From assembly GCA_019155185.1 (NCBI GenBank), contig CM032816.1:12585848-12649847 (forward strand): a stretch of DNA of 64,000 bases, in the 5' to 3' direction. This DNA comes from Beaufortia kweichowensis (taxonomy: Eukaryota; Chordata; Actinopteri; Cypriniformes; Gastromyzontidae). Made by a program: the position numbers and the translations under genes. The notes beneath the pieces are model-generated. The model worked only from the letters and a program-made list of their open reading frames with translations, ran no database searches and was not told the origin of the DNA. This document shows positions 23,925 through 54,094 of this stretch, piece by piece (positions within the stretch are counted from its first letter, which is position 1; each line of letters opens with the position of its first letter).

Positions 23925-25274
23925 GACCGGACGCTCCTAACACACAAAACACACACACATCACATGAATGAGAGAAAACTGAAATCAGATGGAGGAATGA
24001 GACAGACAGTATCTATATGAAAGATATGATACTCACAGCTTGTGAATGACTGGAGAAACACAAACACTTCTGCTCACTCGACTCATAATCTGTTTCCACT
24101 AACAAACAAGCATTGTGAAAAACTGAAGGCGGATAATCTCACTAAATCTTTCACAACACACACACACACAATGTTTGATTTACCCTGTTATTAGCCTGTT
24201 TTCAGTATATCAGACATGAATAAAGTGTTAAAGCATAAATGATACTGTAATGATCATAATGAATGAATGAATGAATCAGTGTTTGTGTGACCTCATTAAC
24301 ATCGATTTCATCCAGTGTGAATACTGTACAAATAATCATAGAAATGACTTTTAAATTACTACATTTCAGTAAAATGCTAGAGAAGCAAAGTCTTAACAAG
24401 TTTTGTTCTAAATTGTCTGTAAGACATGTACATTTATTCATTTAGCAGAATAGAATAGTAAGAAACTCCTGTCATTACATCATTCCCTTCAGTACAAGTG
24501 TGCACGTCTGAGCACCTCACGTGACATCATCAGTGTGATGCTTCAGGCTTTCTCCAGTTGGTCATGTATACGATTTTTATGCAATAAAATGTGCATTTTT
24601 TTACAATCAAAATAATGAGAATCTAGAAGCCTTAATATGTTTTGTGTGTCTTGGGAGTCTTTATTCCTCTGAAGTTTGAGAAGATCAACAGTGACCTCTA
24701 GTGTTTACTGAAACACACGTGATTCAGCATCATCAGAGATGTCATCAGTAATGTGTCATGATGTCATCAGTAATGTGTCATGATGTCATCAGTAATGTGT
24801 CTTCTTCTTCTTCTTCTTCTTTAATACAGTGATCAATCCTTTGAGTTCAAGCCAGTGAACACAACAATGATCTGAAGCACCTCTTACAGTTTCTAGCCAA
24901 TAAAATATTCTAGAGCTTGTAAGAACTAGAGAAATGTGTTCATCAGATGGTAAAGAATTAAATGAAGGGGTATAATATAATATAATATAATATAATATAA
25001 CATGACAATATAAAACAGTCGTCCACAGGATGGTATGTGCTGGTCGCGTCACGCGTGTCCGCCTCCTCGTGTCATGTGACGTGATTGACAGCTGAATCTT
25101 TTCCTGCTCAATCTCAGTGGAAAGTTTGAAGCAAACAAATCAGAATCGGACCGAACTTGGCGTCGGTTCAGAACACGGACGGGTTCCGCCGGACACTCTC
25201 TCACTCTCTCACTCTCTCACTCTTTATATCGGCACTTAGAAACTTGTGCAACAGTCAGCGGCGAGCGCGAGCGG
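23925..25274. promoter_or_regulatory. Divergent best1/rab3il1 upstream region
   Basis: The left part is AT-rich and holds a (TATAA)n run at 24968-25000 and a (CTT)n run at 24801-24820. From about 25040 to 25320 the sequence is GC- and CpG-rich (CGCGTGTCCGCCTCCTCG, GCGGCGAGCGCGAGCGG), as expected for a promoter and 5' UTR of rab3il1. No best1 promoter element is recognised. Confidence 0.5.
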
Positions 25275-28307
<3,033 letters not shown>

Positions 28308-29510
28308 ACAAACACACACACACAACTGATGAACACTACAAAATTCACAACACTAACATTTCTTGAGCCATACAGATGAACTGTTGTCACGTTTTATGAT
28401 GTTGGTAACATTTACAGAACCATTTTTTTTACATTTGATTGTGGTTGTAATGAAAGAGATTGAGAGTTGCTGCACAGAATCAGTTTACTGACCTCACAGA
28501 CTCATCATCATCATCATCATCATCATCTGTGCCAGAGACCTAAAGTGCCAAACAGATATCTGCATTACACCACTAACACATATCACACATCTCATCTTTG
28601 AATATATTTTGCTTTATCTGTTGTTACTGACACACATGCTGCTTGTGTTTAGATGATTTTACACTCCACATTATTCTGCTAGAGATCCAAAGACAATCCA
28701 TTAAAGCACAAATACATGTTTAATCATGTTTACAGGTGCTTAATTCATCCTCTGTGGATTTCAGTCAATTAAAACACTAGATTCATCTAGACAGAAATAA
28801 AAATGCTTTAGAACCCAATGTTAGGCATGTTTCATTAACTTGTTTTCATTCACAAGAAATAAAAGTAAAAATAAAAGTCCACGGCTTCAGTGTTGTTGTA
28901 AGTTACTGCACATGTGGTTTCAATCTATTAAAGACATCATCTAAACATTATGAACTTGTGTGAATGTGCTTTTCTGTGGATATATGATCAGAAATAGAGG
29001 AACTAATACTTTATTCATAATAAATGATGTATACTTTTATAATCAAAAAGCATATTGGTAAATGATAAATACATTCTGCCTTTTATTCCACGTGTTTTAT
29101 ATCATTCCTGAAGCATATTTATGTCACAGATCAGTCTTGAATTCTATTGGCTGATGTGAACAATCAAATTCATTGTTTACACAGACAGATGAGATTCATG
29201 TTATTTTAAACTTGTTTTAGACAAAAACATAAATAAATGATCTGTTAGCTACTGTACACACACAAAACACTACAGCATATCACAATACCAGCACATCTAC
29301 AACAAGATTTACAAACACACATCAACAAAATATTTCATTGGAGAAAATGATGTTTGCAGATCAGCTGACGGGCGTCCACATGATGTCTGAACTCAACTGA
29401 AAAGCCAGTGTTTTGGTCTGAGCTGCTTTAAATCGAGACTATTAAATATAAAACACGTAAACAAAGATCATTTGTGAAAGAGACATTTTCCAAACCAGTC
29501 AGATGTCATT
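28308..29510. other. Convergent 3' UTRs of rab3il1 and tpo
   Basis: AT-rich and without ORFs, with a short (CAT)n at 28505-28527. Several AATAAA motifs occur on the + strand (for example near 28857). Nothing else recognised. Confidence 0.55.
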
Positions 29511-32500
29511 TCACCTTTTCCTCCGACAACATTCTGTCTGTGTGAGATCTGCTTTCACAAGGAAAAACCTACACAAATGAAATGAACTACATATGAATTT
29601 GCACATAAAAACAAGTAAATGACTATGTCTGAAATGCTAGTTTACTTATGAATCTGTGTGTATGCAACACGCAAAGCTAAACATTGTACTCTATGCTTTA
29701 CAGTATACAGAACATACTAATGACACGCACCTTTGATAACAAACAAGGATGAGCACTATCAAAGCCACGCCCCCCAGAACTGACATCACTGACGCGACGA
29801 TGGAGGCCGAGAGGCGGAGTAACAGAGCTCTACATAACAGATGCAAATATATCATTAAAGCTCATTGTCATTGTTTCTAAAGCTGTGGGTTACTGGTGAG
29901 GATGATGATGATGATGATGACCTGTGCAGCTGTATGATCCAGGTGTGTTCGAGCACTGCAGGTGTGGAGGACAAACAGATGATTCAGAACATTCATCAAT
30001 ATCTGAAAGAATCAAGAGGAGACATCAACAGTTCATTATCTATGAGGTTTAAATTTGTTTTAATATAAAGTTTGATGAAGATAAAGAAAAGCAAGACACG
30101 AGACAGGACGGGAGGTTGAGGGGTCCACTGGTGTGTGTCGGGGTCACAGGTGATGTGATTGGCTCCATGCAGCAGGTATCCAGTGGGACATTGATAGATG
30201 ACAGCAGAGTCACACAGCACTGAATAACCCACACGCAGCCGTGGAATCGACCCGCACACCGAGTCTGACAACAACACGAGTAACACACGATCATTATATA
30301 CGGTATCTGGATGAGTGCGTGTCTGTTTGTGTGAGGGCATCCGTACCTGTGTCCCGTTCTCTCCACGCCGCAAGGTTCAGCGTGACGTGAGCATCTGTGC
30401 ATGACAGCAGGTCGTCGGGGTGAAGCGTGCGTGAGAAGGGGTCAGAGGGCACCAGCCCAATGTGTGTGTTCTCACAGATGATGCCAGACAGAGATACGGT
30501 GTAAAGAGCTTCTCTCTGAGATGAACTAAACACACCTTCATTCTGCCACCAGAACCTCACACACACACACAGAGAGGCATTAATCATCACTGAAACTCAA
30601 ATTTTATTTTAAAAGTGTAATGTAGTGTTTAATAGTAATGCGTTTCATGTTCCTACATAAACATGCTATCATACAGCATATCATACAGCATATCATACAG
30701 CATATCATACAGCATATCATACAGCATATCATACAGCATATCATACAGCATATTTGCTATTTTCAGAATAGATTAGAATAGAATAGAACAGAACATAATA
30801 GATTAGAATAGATTAGAATAGAATAGATTAGAATAGATTAGAATAGAATAGATTAGAATAAATTAGAATAAAACAGAATATGCTTATTGTCACATGTTTG
30901 GAAACTTTGTCTCAGACTCAAACACACCTTTAGTATAGACATATTATATACTGTCATTATATCAATGTAGTTTATTCCATCTGTAGAAATAATTATATTT
31001 AATAAATTGGACCATGATGGAAAAATGTTACATCTTATGTCCCACAATGCTCAAGTTTACAGCATTTTACAGATGGCGATATCTGTGTGAAAGTGAAATG
31101 TTACCTGTCTCCATCTCGGAGCGCTCTGAACTGTTTGGCGATCAGACAGGCCAGCAGCGGCCCCACGCGGCCCCCGGGCACAGCCGGCTCTGAGATGGCC
31201 CCGACCCACACGTCTATATTCTCAGCTGTTCCATACAGACGCAGAAGCTTGTTGGCCAGAACTTCATTAGCCACAATCCCTGTTAAATCAGACTCATTCA
31301 CAGGGACAGACAGACCACAGAGCTCTCGCCACGCGCTGTAACCTTCAGAGAGTTCAAACACAAAGATTAATATGAATATTATTAGATTATATAGATTACG
31401 TTTTGGTCAAAATGTAAAACACCATCATGTTTAGGTATAAAGGCAATCCCAGAATGCACTGGGATGAAAATGATCCAAATGCAGTAATAACTACTAGTGA
31501 TGACAAAATATTGTGTAAATCAAGCTGTGAGCACCTTGTAGACCATGATCTCGTCCTCTCTGCAGATTTAATGCCCCCAGGTCGAGCGGTAGACCACCCT
31601 GAGCCTGGAAAAGCCTCTCTGTTAATTCCTCTATCATCATCTGATCTGCCGTCTGCAGTTTAGCTGAGGACGAGAGTAAACCCCGCAGCACAGGGTCTAC
31701 GCCACCTACACACACAAACCATCAATAAATTCACATTATTAAAACAAAACGAGAAAAGAAGGACACTGGACTGTTTATGCTCATATATTTGATTGCACAA
31801 ACCCTCGTGCACCAGCCTCCAGGATGCAAACAGAGAATGGTGTAACGGTAAAGCCGGGTGCTCGGGGTTCGACCGGTAATCGGGTCCGAGGCGGTTTACC
31901 ACAGGATGTACCGTCACGTGTGCGAACCGGAACGCGGCAGTGGAGAACACGTTAGAGATGCTGGGGTCAGCGGTGGGGTCGTAACCCCTGTACGGGGGCA
32001 TTAGGGTCAGGTATGCACTGCGGCCCAGGATGTGTGGCAGGTAGTGATCCCACGTCAGAACCTTACAAACAACATTCGGTACTTCAGTCGTACGATCTGA
32101 GGTCTCAGGTGTGCTTTGTGACGTGTGATTCTCACCTGGTGGACTGCACCCAGTATTTTTCTGGCTTCCTGGTACAGCGTATCAGGGCTCCAGTGAGGGT
32201 TGAGCTTGTGAAGCTCCTCAGCCAATCGATTGTGTTCTCTCAGAAAGAGTGTGTGAAGAGCGATCATACCTAAGTGTTCATTGGCCCGAGAGTCACCTAT
32301 AGAAAATGTCAACAATGTTATTATAATATACATCATCTGTTTCAAAAAAGTCATATTCTTTCTCAACAACCTGCTTGGAAACAGAATGATTTATTTCCCA
32401 TGGCTGTGTCCAGCCTGTCCGCCGCCTCGGGTCGCAGGACGAAGCTGACCGGCTCTCGTGGGCCGCAGGGGTCCAGGTGAGGCTGCGTGCGGGTCAGGTA

Positions 32501-34347
32501 AGGCATGAAGCCCAGCCCACGGTCCGAGTGCAGCTGGTTAACGGCGAGCAGGCCGATAGGAGACGAGAGGTTCCGCAGAGAGGCGGCGAGTGCGTCTGAG
32601 CTCCCGTACACCATACTGCCGTCCACAAATGCCGTGATGGCGTTCAGCTGCTCACGGTGACCCGACGGGACTGAGCCGTCCGGACAGCTGGGAGCGGAGC
32701 GGAAGAACGGCATGCAGCTCTGCCGGCCTGTGCGTGGGTCTGAGGGGGGAATCTGACAGAGATCGACTCTAAGAGTAAGTGACCAGCGCCGTCCCTTAAA
32801 AGAATTCACAGGCGTCTATCCCTAACCTGTATGGGAAAGCAGGGCGTGTCGCGGCTGCAGGTGCGGGTGCAGTCAGCTCCGGTCTTAAAGGCGGCAGTAC
32901 TGGGGCTCTGAGGGGTTAACGTCAGGTCATGATCGATCCACTGACCCCACTCTACCAGCAGATGAGACAGAGACATGTCCAGTGAGATGTTCTCATTATG
33001 AGTGTATAAAACCTCCTGCGACACGCTGCGCACCTGCACACACACACACACACACAACAATAACACACAGACTAACATGTGTAGATGAACAGAAGCTGTG
33101 GAGTCGTACAGGCGGTAGGGTGTAGTTATGATAGATGTGTTGTGGGTTCCAGCCTCTGGGAGATCCTCTGGAGTCCTCATACTCCGGTGAGAGCCAGCGA
33201 GTGTACGGTGTGTTTGCTGCTCCCCACAAAGGATTCTCTCTGAAGACAAAAACAAACAGCGTTAAAGAAAATATTATTATGTCATACTGTGGGGATGACA
33301 TCATACCTGTTGTTGCAGTGTCCCGTGATAGTACGGTATCGTTTAGACAGACAGTCAGATTTACACACAGGTCTGAGTGTTTCTGAGGAACAGCCGGTGA
33401 CCTGCTGAATGATCTCCATATCTTCTGCGCTCAAAAGCTCTAAAGCACAACAAATAGAGTCCAGTTTACATGTGTGTGTGTTAGTATGGGCTTGATCAGG
33501 CTCGCATGAGCTGAACGTGTGTGTACCGGTGAGCTGGGGTTTGTCCATGGTGTGTGTGTACACCATCTCTCGAATCAGTTCCACCGTGTTGTCCAGAAAC
33601 TCTGCAGATCTGATGTGGGTTCTGCTTTCGGGGCCGGTCTGTTTGAACAGGGCCAGCAGGTCACTGGGCCGCACAGAAGCGTCAGATACGGACGTCTTTA
33701 CCCTGACGGTGAAGCCAGACGACACATAAACCAAACACATCCATGATCATCTTGATTATATAAGACAGATGAAGTTGAGAATCAGTTTGTTTCACCTCTC
33801 ATTGGTGTGAGCGTACGCAGCGTCTGTCAGCTCTTTAGCTCTCCGTAAAGCTTCTCGAATTAAATCAGATCCTAAATACACTACAAATAAAACCTCCCAT
33901 TAGCTCTCACTGCACAGACGGGTTCTCAGTGAACAAACTATCGTAAAAGATGTATGTCCAACAGAGAGTAAACTAGCAAATTGTGCATTTACACATTTTC
34001 TTTTCTTTATAAAATGATTTATTTTGTTTTATTAAATATACTAATAATAAATATCAAATCCTGCAATACAGTTATGGGCTAGCACACATATCTCATGTAA
34101 ATGTCTTCATTTGTTTCTTTCAGTTGTACCTGTTGCATTATGGGCAGTAAAATGAGATGTGGCTGATGATGGTAAACACAAAATCATATATACAGACACA
34201 GTCAAACAGGAGAAAGACACCTGCAATGAGAGAAAGAAACCAAACTAGAGAGAAAGAATTGGCATTACCTTCATTCTGTGAAACTAATAATCACACAAAC
34301 AAATCAATAAATCAGTAAGCTTTACTTACCGAACATATTGAATCCAT
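29511..34347 (-). CDS. tpo: Thyroid peroxidase
   Basis: Haem peroxidase that iodinates thyroglobulin and couples iodotyrosines at the apical membrane of thyroid follicle cells. Exons: 34347-34330, 34220-34130, 33871-33796, 33702-33527, 33439-33307, 33239-33110, 33033-32827, 32752-32371, 32296-32136, 32061-31803, 31705-31535, 31342-31105, 30555-30347, 30264 to about 30090, 30002-29922, 29827-29731, about 29569-29511. A signal peptide opens the protein (MDSICSVSFSCLTVSVYMIL). Peroxidase core: NPLWGAANTPYTRWL; distal WGQWIDHD (haem-linked Asp and distal His); calcium loop FVDGSMVYGSS; YQEARKILGAVHQ (catalytic Arg); FRFAHVTVHPVVNRL (proximal His); NLQRGRDHGL; NIDVWVGAISEP. Then come a sushi module, a short EGF-type piece (DIDECSES), a membrane helix (VLGGVALIVLILVCYQR) and a basic tail. 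Sushi+EGF+helix identify TPO rather than MPO/EPX/LPO. The sushi lacks its last Cys and the EGF has only four of six. Confidence 0.93.
30668..30880. repeat. Two short tandem repeats in a tpo intron
   Basis: CATATCATACAG (12 bp, about seven copies, 30668-30750) is followed by GAATAGATTA-type units (about 30768-30880). Confidence 0.85.
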
Positions 34348-36030
34348 CTGTATGATCCTGAATTCTTACTCTTGTAAAATTGAAAACATTTCAGATTTCT
34401 TTCATCTTTACATGTAAATATATGGAGATGTAAATGAATGCAAATAAAATCATGTAAAAGGTATGAAGTGGCTATAAGAAAAGCATTGAAAGTGGTTTAT
34501 TTTCTGGTTTATGTCGGCTCTATGTGAATTGACAGACTTTTATACGCAGGCTTCAGTCGGGAGGTATGTGCAGAATTCTGTTATCTGTGTGACTGGTGAC
34601 AACAATTCACATCAAACAATCCCATACAAACACACACACACGCTTGATCCTCGTTTCATCTGTCGGGGTTATCAACACAATCATTCTCTGAAGAAAATCT
34701 GCTTCTTGTTCATGTAAAGGTCAGTGACTGGTAAAATCATCTCTTCTACAATGTAATTCATATTTTATTCTTTTGTTATCCTTCTGTAAGATGTTTTAAC
34801 ACGTGCTTCAGATATTTAAAAGTATTAGCAATGAGCATCTGCAGTTTAATTGCCTTAACAAACACCAATAATGTGACATTTACAGTAAGACGACGTGTCA
34901 AACTGAATCTGTAATTAAAGTATTAAGTTACACTCTTAACAAAGCGTGTATTCTCTACTCCCTAAAGCATCTGCCCACCTCTCAAATCAATCGCTGCATT
35001 ACCCAGAATTCCTCACGTTCTCTGTCTGTCCATCTGCCAGAGACACCTCTTTTACTGGCTACTGTACCATCAGATAAACACCACACCTGGAAGAGAGGTC
35101 ACTGAAGCATTCACACAAAAACATTTCTGAAAGTTTGATGAGAGAAATTGGAAAGTGTGGAGAAGAGCGTGAACAGTTAAAGGTCTGTAACCTGCTGGGC
35201 AGATGTGGAACATGCGTCTGTCTCGCTGAGCTACAGAGATACACCAAACATACATGTGTTTCAATCTGCTTTAAAATGAAACTCTTCTGTTTGTGACATT
35301 CAACATATGAGTTCAGAAAACCATAAAGAGAAAAAACACGTGTTCAGACAACTGACATTTATTAAATATCAGGATATACATATTTATTGTGCTTTTATTA
35401 AGAGCCGGCAGACAAGCCAGTTCAGACACACGGCACTAGTTACATGAACTCTTTTATTCAGGAGCATGTGTGGCTTTGTTAGTTTGTGCTTATTTGTGCT
35501 TGTTCTTAATGTCTCGTTTATTTGACAATATTCAAAGCAATTAAATACAGTAGATAAATATTAAAGTATCTTTATGTGAAACTGACATTAAGGCAATAGA
35601 TAAATACTTTTATTTAAGTAGCATTTCTAAAACCAAACAAAACACTCATGAAACACAAGCAGAATCATTTCTGTGAAAATTGCACACGTGATTATTCTTA
35701 CACCCATTCAATTTAAGGGGGCAATTTACAAATGAATTGATTCACAAATTATTTATCCAGAAACTGGATCTACTTATGTTTCATGAATAATGATCATTAT
35801 TAATACTGTCCAGTTTTAACACCTTATTAAACAGAATAATTAAATGCAAAAAATTTGTTAGATTAAATCACAATGCTGCTTTGATTAGTATTAGATTAGG
35901 CCAAATCATTGTATGCATTATGTGTTACAAAACACATCTGATCCCCGAGCACCTGCTTTATAGACACAGACAGAGAGCAGCGCTGGTTTCTCAAGAGAGG
36001 TTTGGAGATCCGGTGGTGATGTCAGGGGTC
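34348..36030. other. tpo upstream region and hps5 3' UTR
   Basis: AT-rich and without a convincing gene. Short minus-strand ORFs at 35059-35264 have no recognisable domain and I do not annotate them. The part near 36030 is hps5 3' UTR. A PAX8/NKX2-1-type promoter would be expected upstream of tpo, but I cannot point to sites. Confidence 0.5.
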
Positions 36031-43294
<7,264 letters not shown>

Positions 43295-44270
43295 CCTGCA
43301 CAACACTGAGACCACACAAAAACAACACACATCAATACACTGCACAACACTGAGACAACACAAAAACAACACACATCAATACACTGCACAACACTGAGAC
43401 CACACAAAAACAACACACATCAATACACTGCACAACACTGAGACGACACAAAAACAACACACATCAATACACTGCACAACACTGAGACCACACAAAAACA
43501 ACACACATCAATACACTGCACAACACTGAGACCACACAAAAACAACACACATCAATACACTGCACAACACTGAGACCACACAAAACAACACACATTAATA
43601 CACTGCACAACACTGAGACCACACAAAACAACACACATTAATACACTGCACAACACTGAGACCACACAAAACAACACACATTAATACACTGCACAACACT
43701 GAGACCACACAAAACAACACACATCAATACACTGCACAACACTGAGACCACACAAAACAACACACATTAATACACTGCACAACACTGAGACACACACATC
43801 AAACACTGCACAACACTGAGACCACACAAAACAACACACATCAATACACTGAGACCACACAAAACAACACACATCAATACACTGCACAACACTGAGACCA
43901 CACAAAACAACACACATCAATACACTGCACAACACTGAGACCACACAAAACAACACACATCAATACACTGCACAACACTGAGACCACACAAAACAACACA
44001 CATTAATACACTGCACAACACTGGGGACCACACAAAAACAACACACATTAATACACTGCACAACACTGAGACGACACAAAAACAACACACATTAATACAC
44101 CGCACAACACAAAAACAACACACATCAATACACTGCACAACACTGAGACGACACAAAAACAACACACATTAATACACTGCACAACACTGAGACGACACAA
44201 AAACAACACACATTAATACACTGCACAACACAAAAACAACACACATCAATACACTGCACAAATTTTTTTT
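43295..44270. repeat. 43-44 bp minisatellite directly upstream of the first hps5 coding exon
   Basis: About 22 units run on the + strand as CACTGCACAACACTGAGACC then ACACAAAAACAACACACATC AATA, with four or five A in one run. On the hps5 sense strand each unit contains GTGTTGTGCAG and GTGTGGTCTCAG, both acceptor-like. The real acceptor GTTGTGCAG|GATGG before the start codon is the last such copy. ORFs in it (VVLCGLSVVQCIDVCCF) are repeat artefacts. Confidence 0.95.
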
Positions 44271-44684
44271 AATAAAATAACTGTGTAGTGTCATGTTGTG
44301 TAGTGTAGTGTTGTGTAGTGTCGTGTGAATCATGACAGTGTATAACATTATAAACACAAGACATGATGCAGCTGCACAGACACACACACTACACATGCTG
44401 TCTTACTAGTCAGCTCACTAGATATTGAGACACAAGCACACTTCACTTCTGTCATATGATTCCAATACAAAAAACATGACTACACACATCACCCACCCTA
44501 TACTCAACAAAACAACTACACAAATCACATTATATCACACAGATAAAGATCTCATGACTTTAGTTTCTTTACTGTTTGTTTTTCACACATCTGACAAAGC
44601 GCAAAAGATTAAAAACACACACAAACTGACAGATACAACACTTCCCCTTCATCTGAAAACACACACACATCACACACACACACT

Positions 44685-44730
<46 letters not shown>

Positions 44731-45243
44731 AAAGTGAATGTTGCTTCATGTTAAATGAAGTTTTAGCTCAGATGTTTCGCGTTAGCCCATTAGCATGAGT
44801 GTAAATCACGAGACCTGAAACACAACACAACACACAACACAACACACAACACACAACACAACTATATGTGTTTCTATGAGCCGTATAAAGAAAGACTCTG
44901 TAAAAAAGTGTGAATTAGAAATGAAGGTTCTTTCACAATATCAGTTTCAGTTTCTCCTCAGAATGACTTTTAAAAGTTAAATCATTTCTATTGCGTGAAT
45001 GTATAAAACACATAAACCACAAGAAACTTCTACGCCTAACTTTATTTACAGTTCAACTTTAAAAAGAGTTAATAAGTTAAAATCCAACAATTAAAACGAA
45101 TGAAGATATGAATAAATGATGTTTTACTTGTTTCTGTCCTCCAGACGCATGTGAATGTGCAGAGATGCAGCAGAAATGAATGAATCCAGCCGTGTGATTG
45201 ATCATATGTGTGTGATTGATCATGTATGTATGTGTGTTTACAT

Positions 45244-45276
<33 letters not shown>

Positions 45277-45280
45277 ACAT

Positions 45281-45314
<34 letters not shown>

Positions 45315-46695
45315 ATCATGTGTGTGTGTGTGTGTGTGAGCGGCTGTAACTCCTTCAGTCAGTGTGTCTGACTGAAACTAACCGGCGCTACTTTCTCATT
45401 ACACTCCAGTCAGTGTGACGCGCAGTGATACACACTCGGCGCAGGGAACTACTTCGGGCTATACTGTGAAGTACTGTTTTGACAGAAATACATTTAACAA
45501 TAATTCAACAATTTCAATGGTTTAAACGTGCCTTATGCCGAAGTTATTGTGTGTAAATGACATCTAAGTTTTCTCTGAGAACGCTGTATGTGTGTGTGTG
45601 TGTGACAGTGGCGCAGGTGTCCAGCAGTGCACCGGTCCATTAGAGGCTCTTGTATTGATTGATATTTGAGATGCTCATGAAAACGAATATCATCAGCACC
45701 AGCAAAAATAAATCTCACGACCTTAAAGTCCATCTGTTTAAGCATCAGATTCAGATATATTCATGGATTTGATCATAACGACCACAAAGATTAAGTTAAC
45801 GATTTCATACAAAATAGAATAGTTCACATTTTCCATTACTGTAAATCCTGACTAATATTAAACAAGAGTGCAAACCTTTGTACTATTAATAACATAAACA
45901 AACAGCTGTGTTCTTTAGCAATGTTTTTACATTGGAGATGTCATAGAGAAGAGCAGCACTTCCTCTTCTTCATCTGCTGTAAACAACACGGTTCTTTCCT
46001 CACAGCTCATGTTCATGTGATGACAAAACAGTTTAACAGTTTGAAGCTTCATGACTTTATTTGAACAACATCCACAACTCAGTGCAGCTAAAGTAAAAGC
46101 ATTATAAAGCAGTGCGGATGAGATACAGATCAGTTAATGAACTACAGAGAATGAATTATTCATTTCTTTTACAGTATTGCTATATATCCTCTCCTTGGCA
46201 TTGGATTGTGTACAGTCCTCCTTATCATCAACTTAAAAAGCTTTCCCTCAAACTGTTCTTTGCATTAAACGTTATAAGTTCCTGAGAAACCCTCCACCGG
46301 TTTATTACGCCAAGTTTGGTCATTGTAGAAATACAACACTGTTAAAATTTCACAACTAACTGAGGAAATTATCCACTGAAATAAGAGGAAAGGCAAAAGA
46401 GAACGGAACAAAACCGACATGAACAAACAAAATATAAAAAGAGAAGAAATACAGTTATTTGTGACCGGTGCCGTCCATCTCCGCATTGACGAATGGGATG
46501 ACATCACTGCCCTCTCCAAGCCCCTCCCCCAGACAGACACACCCACTAGAACCTCCAGCTCTGATTGTCTGAAAACTCCGTGCTGTGGATTCGAGTCAGC
46601 CCAATCCGAGAGAGTGTGTATTTATTTCACTCCCTTCTGTTATTTTACCCAGAGTCATTTCTCTTTTTCAAAGGAAACTATTTCTCTTTATCTTC
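44271..46695. other. hps5 upstream region and gtf2h1 3' UTR
   Basis: Contains (CA)n at 44655-44727, CACAACACAA units at 44818-44862 and (GT)n blocks at 45247-45338. The stretch 45340-45460 is more GC/CpG-rich (CCGGCGCTAC, GACGCGCAG, CTCGGCGCAGG) and may hold the hps5 promoter and non-coding first exon. The right end is gtf2h1 3' UTR. No other gene seen. Confidence 0.5.
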
Positions 46696-50697
<4,002 letters not shown>

Positions 50698-51554
50698 GAC
50701 TGCAGACATTCAAAACACCAATCAGTCCATTTCTGATCAATTATGCAGGTGAAAACATGATCTAATGATATATCTCAGATTTTTTTGGGGGGGGGAGATA
50801 TAGATCCATTTCAGGTGTATGTTATCAGCTTATCAATAAACAGAAGAGTGCAGAAATCATAAAGAGACATGAGATATTAAACTTGTTAAACAGCATTTAA
50901 CATCATGCAGAGACACAGATATCAAAGAAGAAGAAGGTCTGAAGTCTGACAGCTATGAGACAATATCAGATCAGACTCCACTGAAACAAACATGATTTAT
51001 TCTTCACCAAATCAATCTTACAGTTAAGAAACCAGCATTCACTCTCAGTATATGTTACACATAGAGACTGTAAAACACTGACTAGTAATGACAGGAACAT
51101 ATTAAAGAGATTTCAGACACATGTGTCTTTGTGATGTACATTTCTGCTCAGTTCACGCGCACTGCTTTATTTCAGCATTATAAACCCTCACCTGGCGCTC
51201 CAAAGTTCCTGAAGCCCAAGCCTCAATATTGATCTTGTGCTTGGCGGAGTCAAATCAGTGTAAATGACAGTATTTATGTTTTATTTACACGCGACACGGA
51301 CTCCGTGAGTGACAGAAGCCCTGAGATCCGCCATAGAAACAGCGTGAAGCCAGAACCTGAAGCTCCGCCGCTCTTCCTCACAATGGCTGAGAAACGGAAA
51401 TATTTCAAAATTAAAGTCCTCACGCGCGTCTACCGCGTCCAGATGACCGCGCGTGGCTTTATTTTGACAGATACTAAACTTCCGATTTTAGATGTTTCTG
51501 ATTGTTGCTGGTTTCCGCCACACATTGCTCATGAAAGCAGGTGTGTTAGTTTAG
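50698..51554. promoter_or_regulatory. Divergent gtf2h1/rccd1 promoter region with a gtf2h1 5' UTR exon
   Basis: On the minus strand a non-coding gtf2h1 exon ends GCGCCAG|GTGAGG near 51192. On the + strand the rccd1 5' UTR begins somewhere after about 51250. The two genes' first exons are thus probably within about 100-200 bp of each other, a bidirectional promoter. CpGs cluster at 51290-51440 (ACGCGACACGGACTCCG, CACGCGCGTCTACCGCG). Confidence 0.6.
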
Positions 51555-53878
<2,324 letters not shown>

Positions 53879-54094
53879 ACGTTTATTATATTCCATACAA
53901 ATATATCATCCAAAATAAAGCTTAGTAAGTAGATTTTATTAAACAGTGAAATGTTTTTTTTTTCCAAAACCTTAAAAAGTAGAAAAACGGATTAAGAGAA
54001 TTCATGTACAATCAAGGTGCTACATTAGAATATGAGATGAAAGATCACAGGTGAATAATCTGGACGGGAAAACAGCTTCCGTTCTGTGTGAACT

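Noticed and set aside
35059..35264. Two overlapping minus-strand ORFs of 62-64 codons between tpo and hps5
   Set aside because: No domain, no splice partners; short enough for chance.
43681..44396. Repeated VVQCIDVCCF ORFs on the minus strand
   Set aside because: Artefact of the 43-44 bp minisatellite; 22 units of non-coding sequence.
50698..50709. In-frame ATG at 50709 as gtf2h1 start (MSAV...)
   Set aside because: A splice acceptor TCTGCAG lies between it and MASL; a non-coding first exon is found at about 51192.
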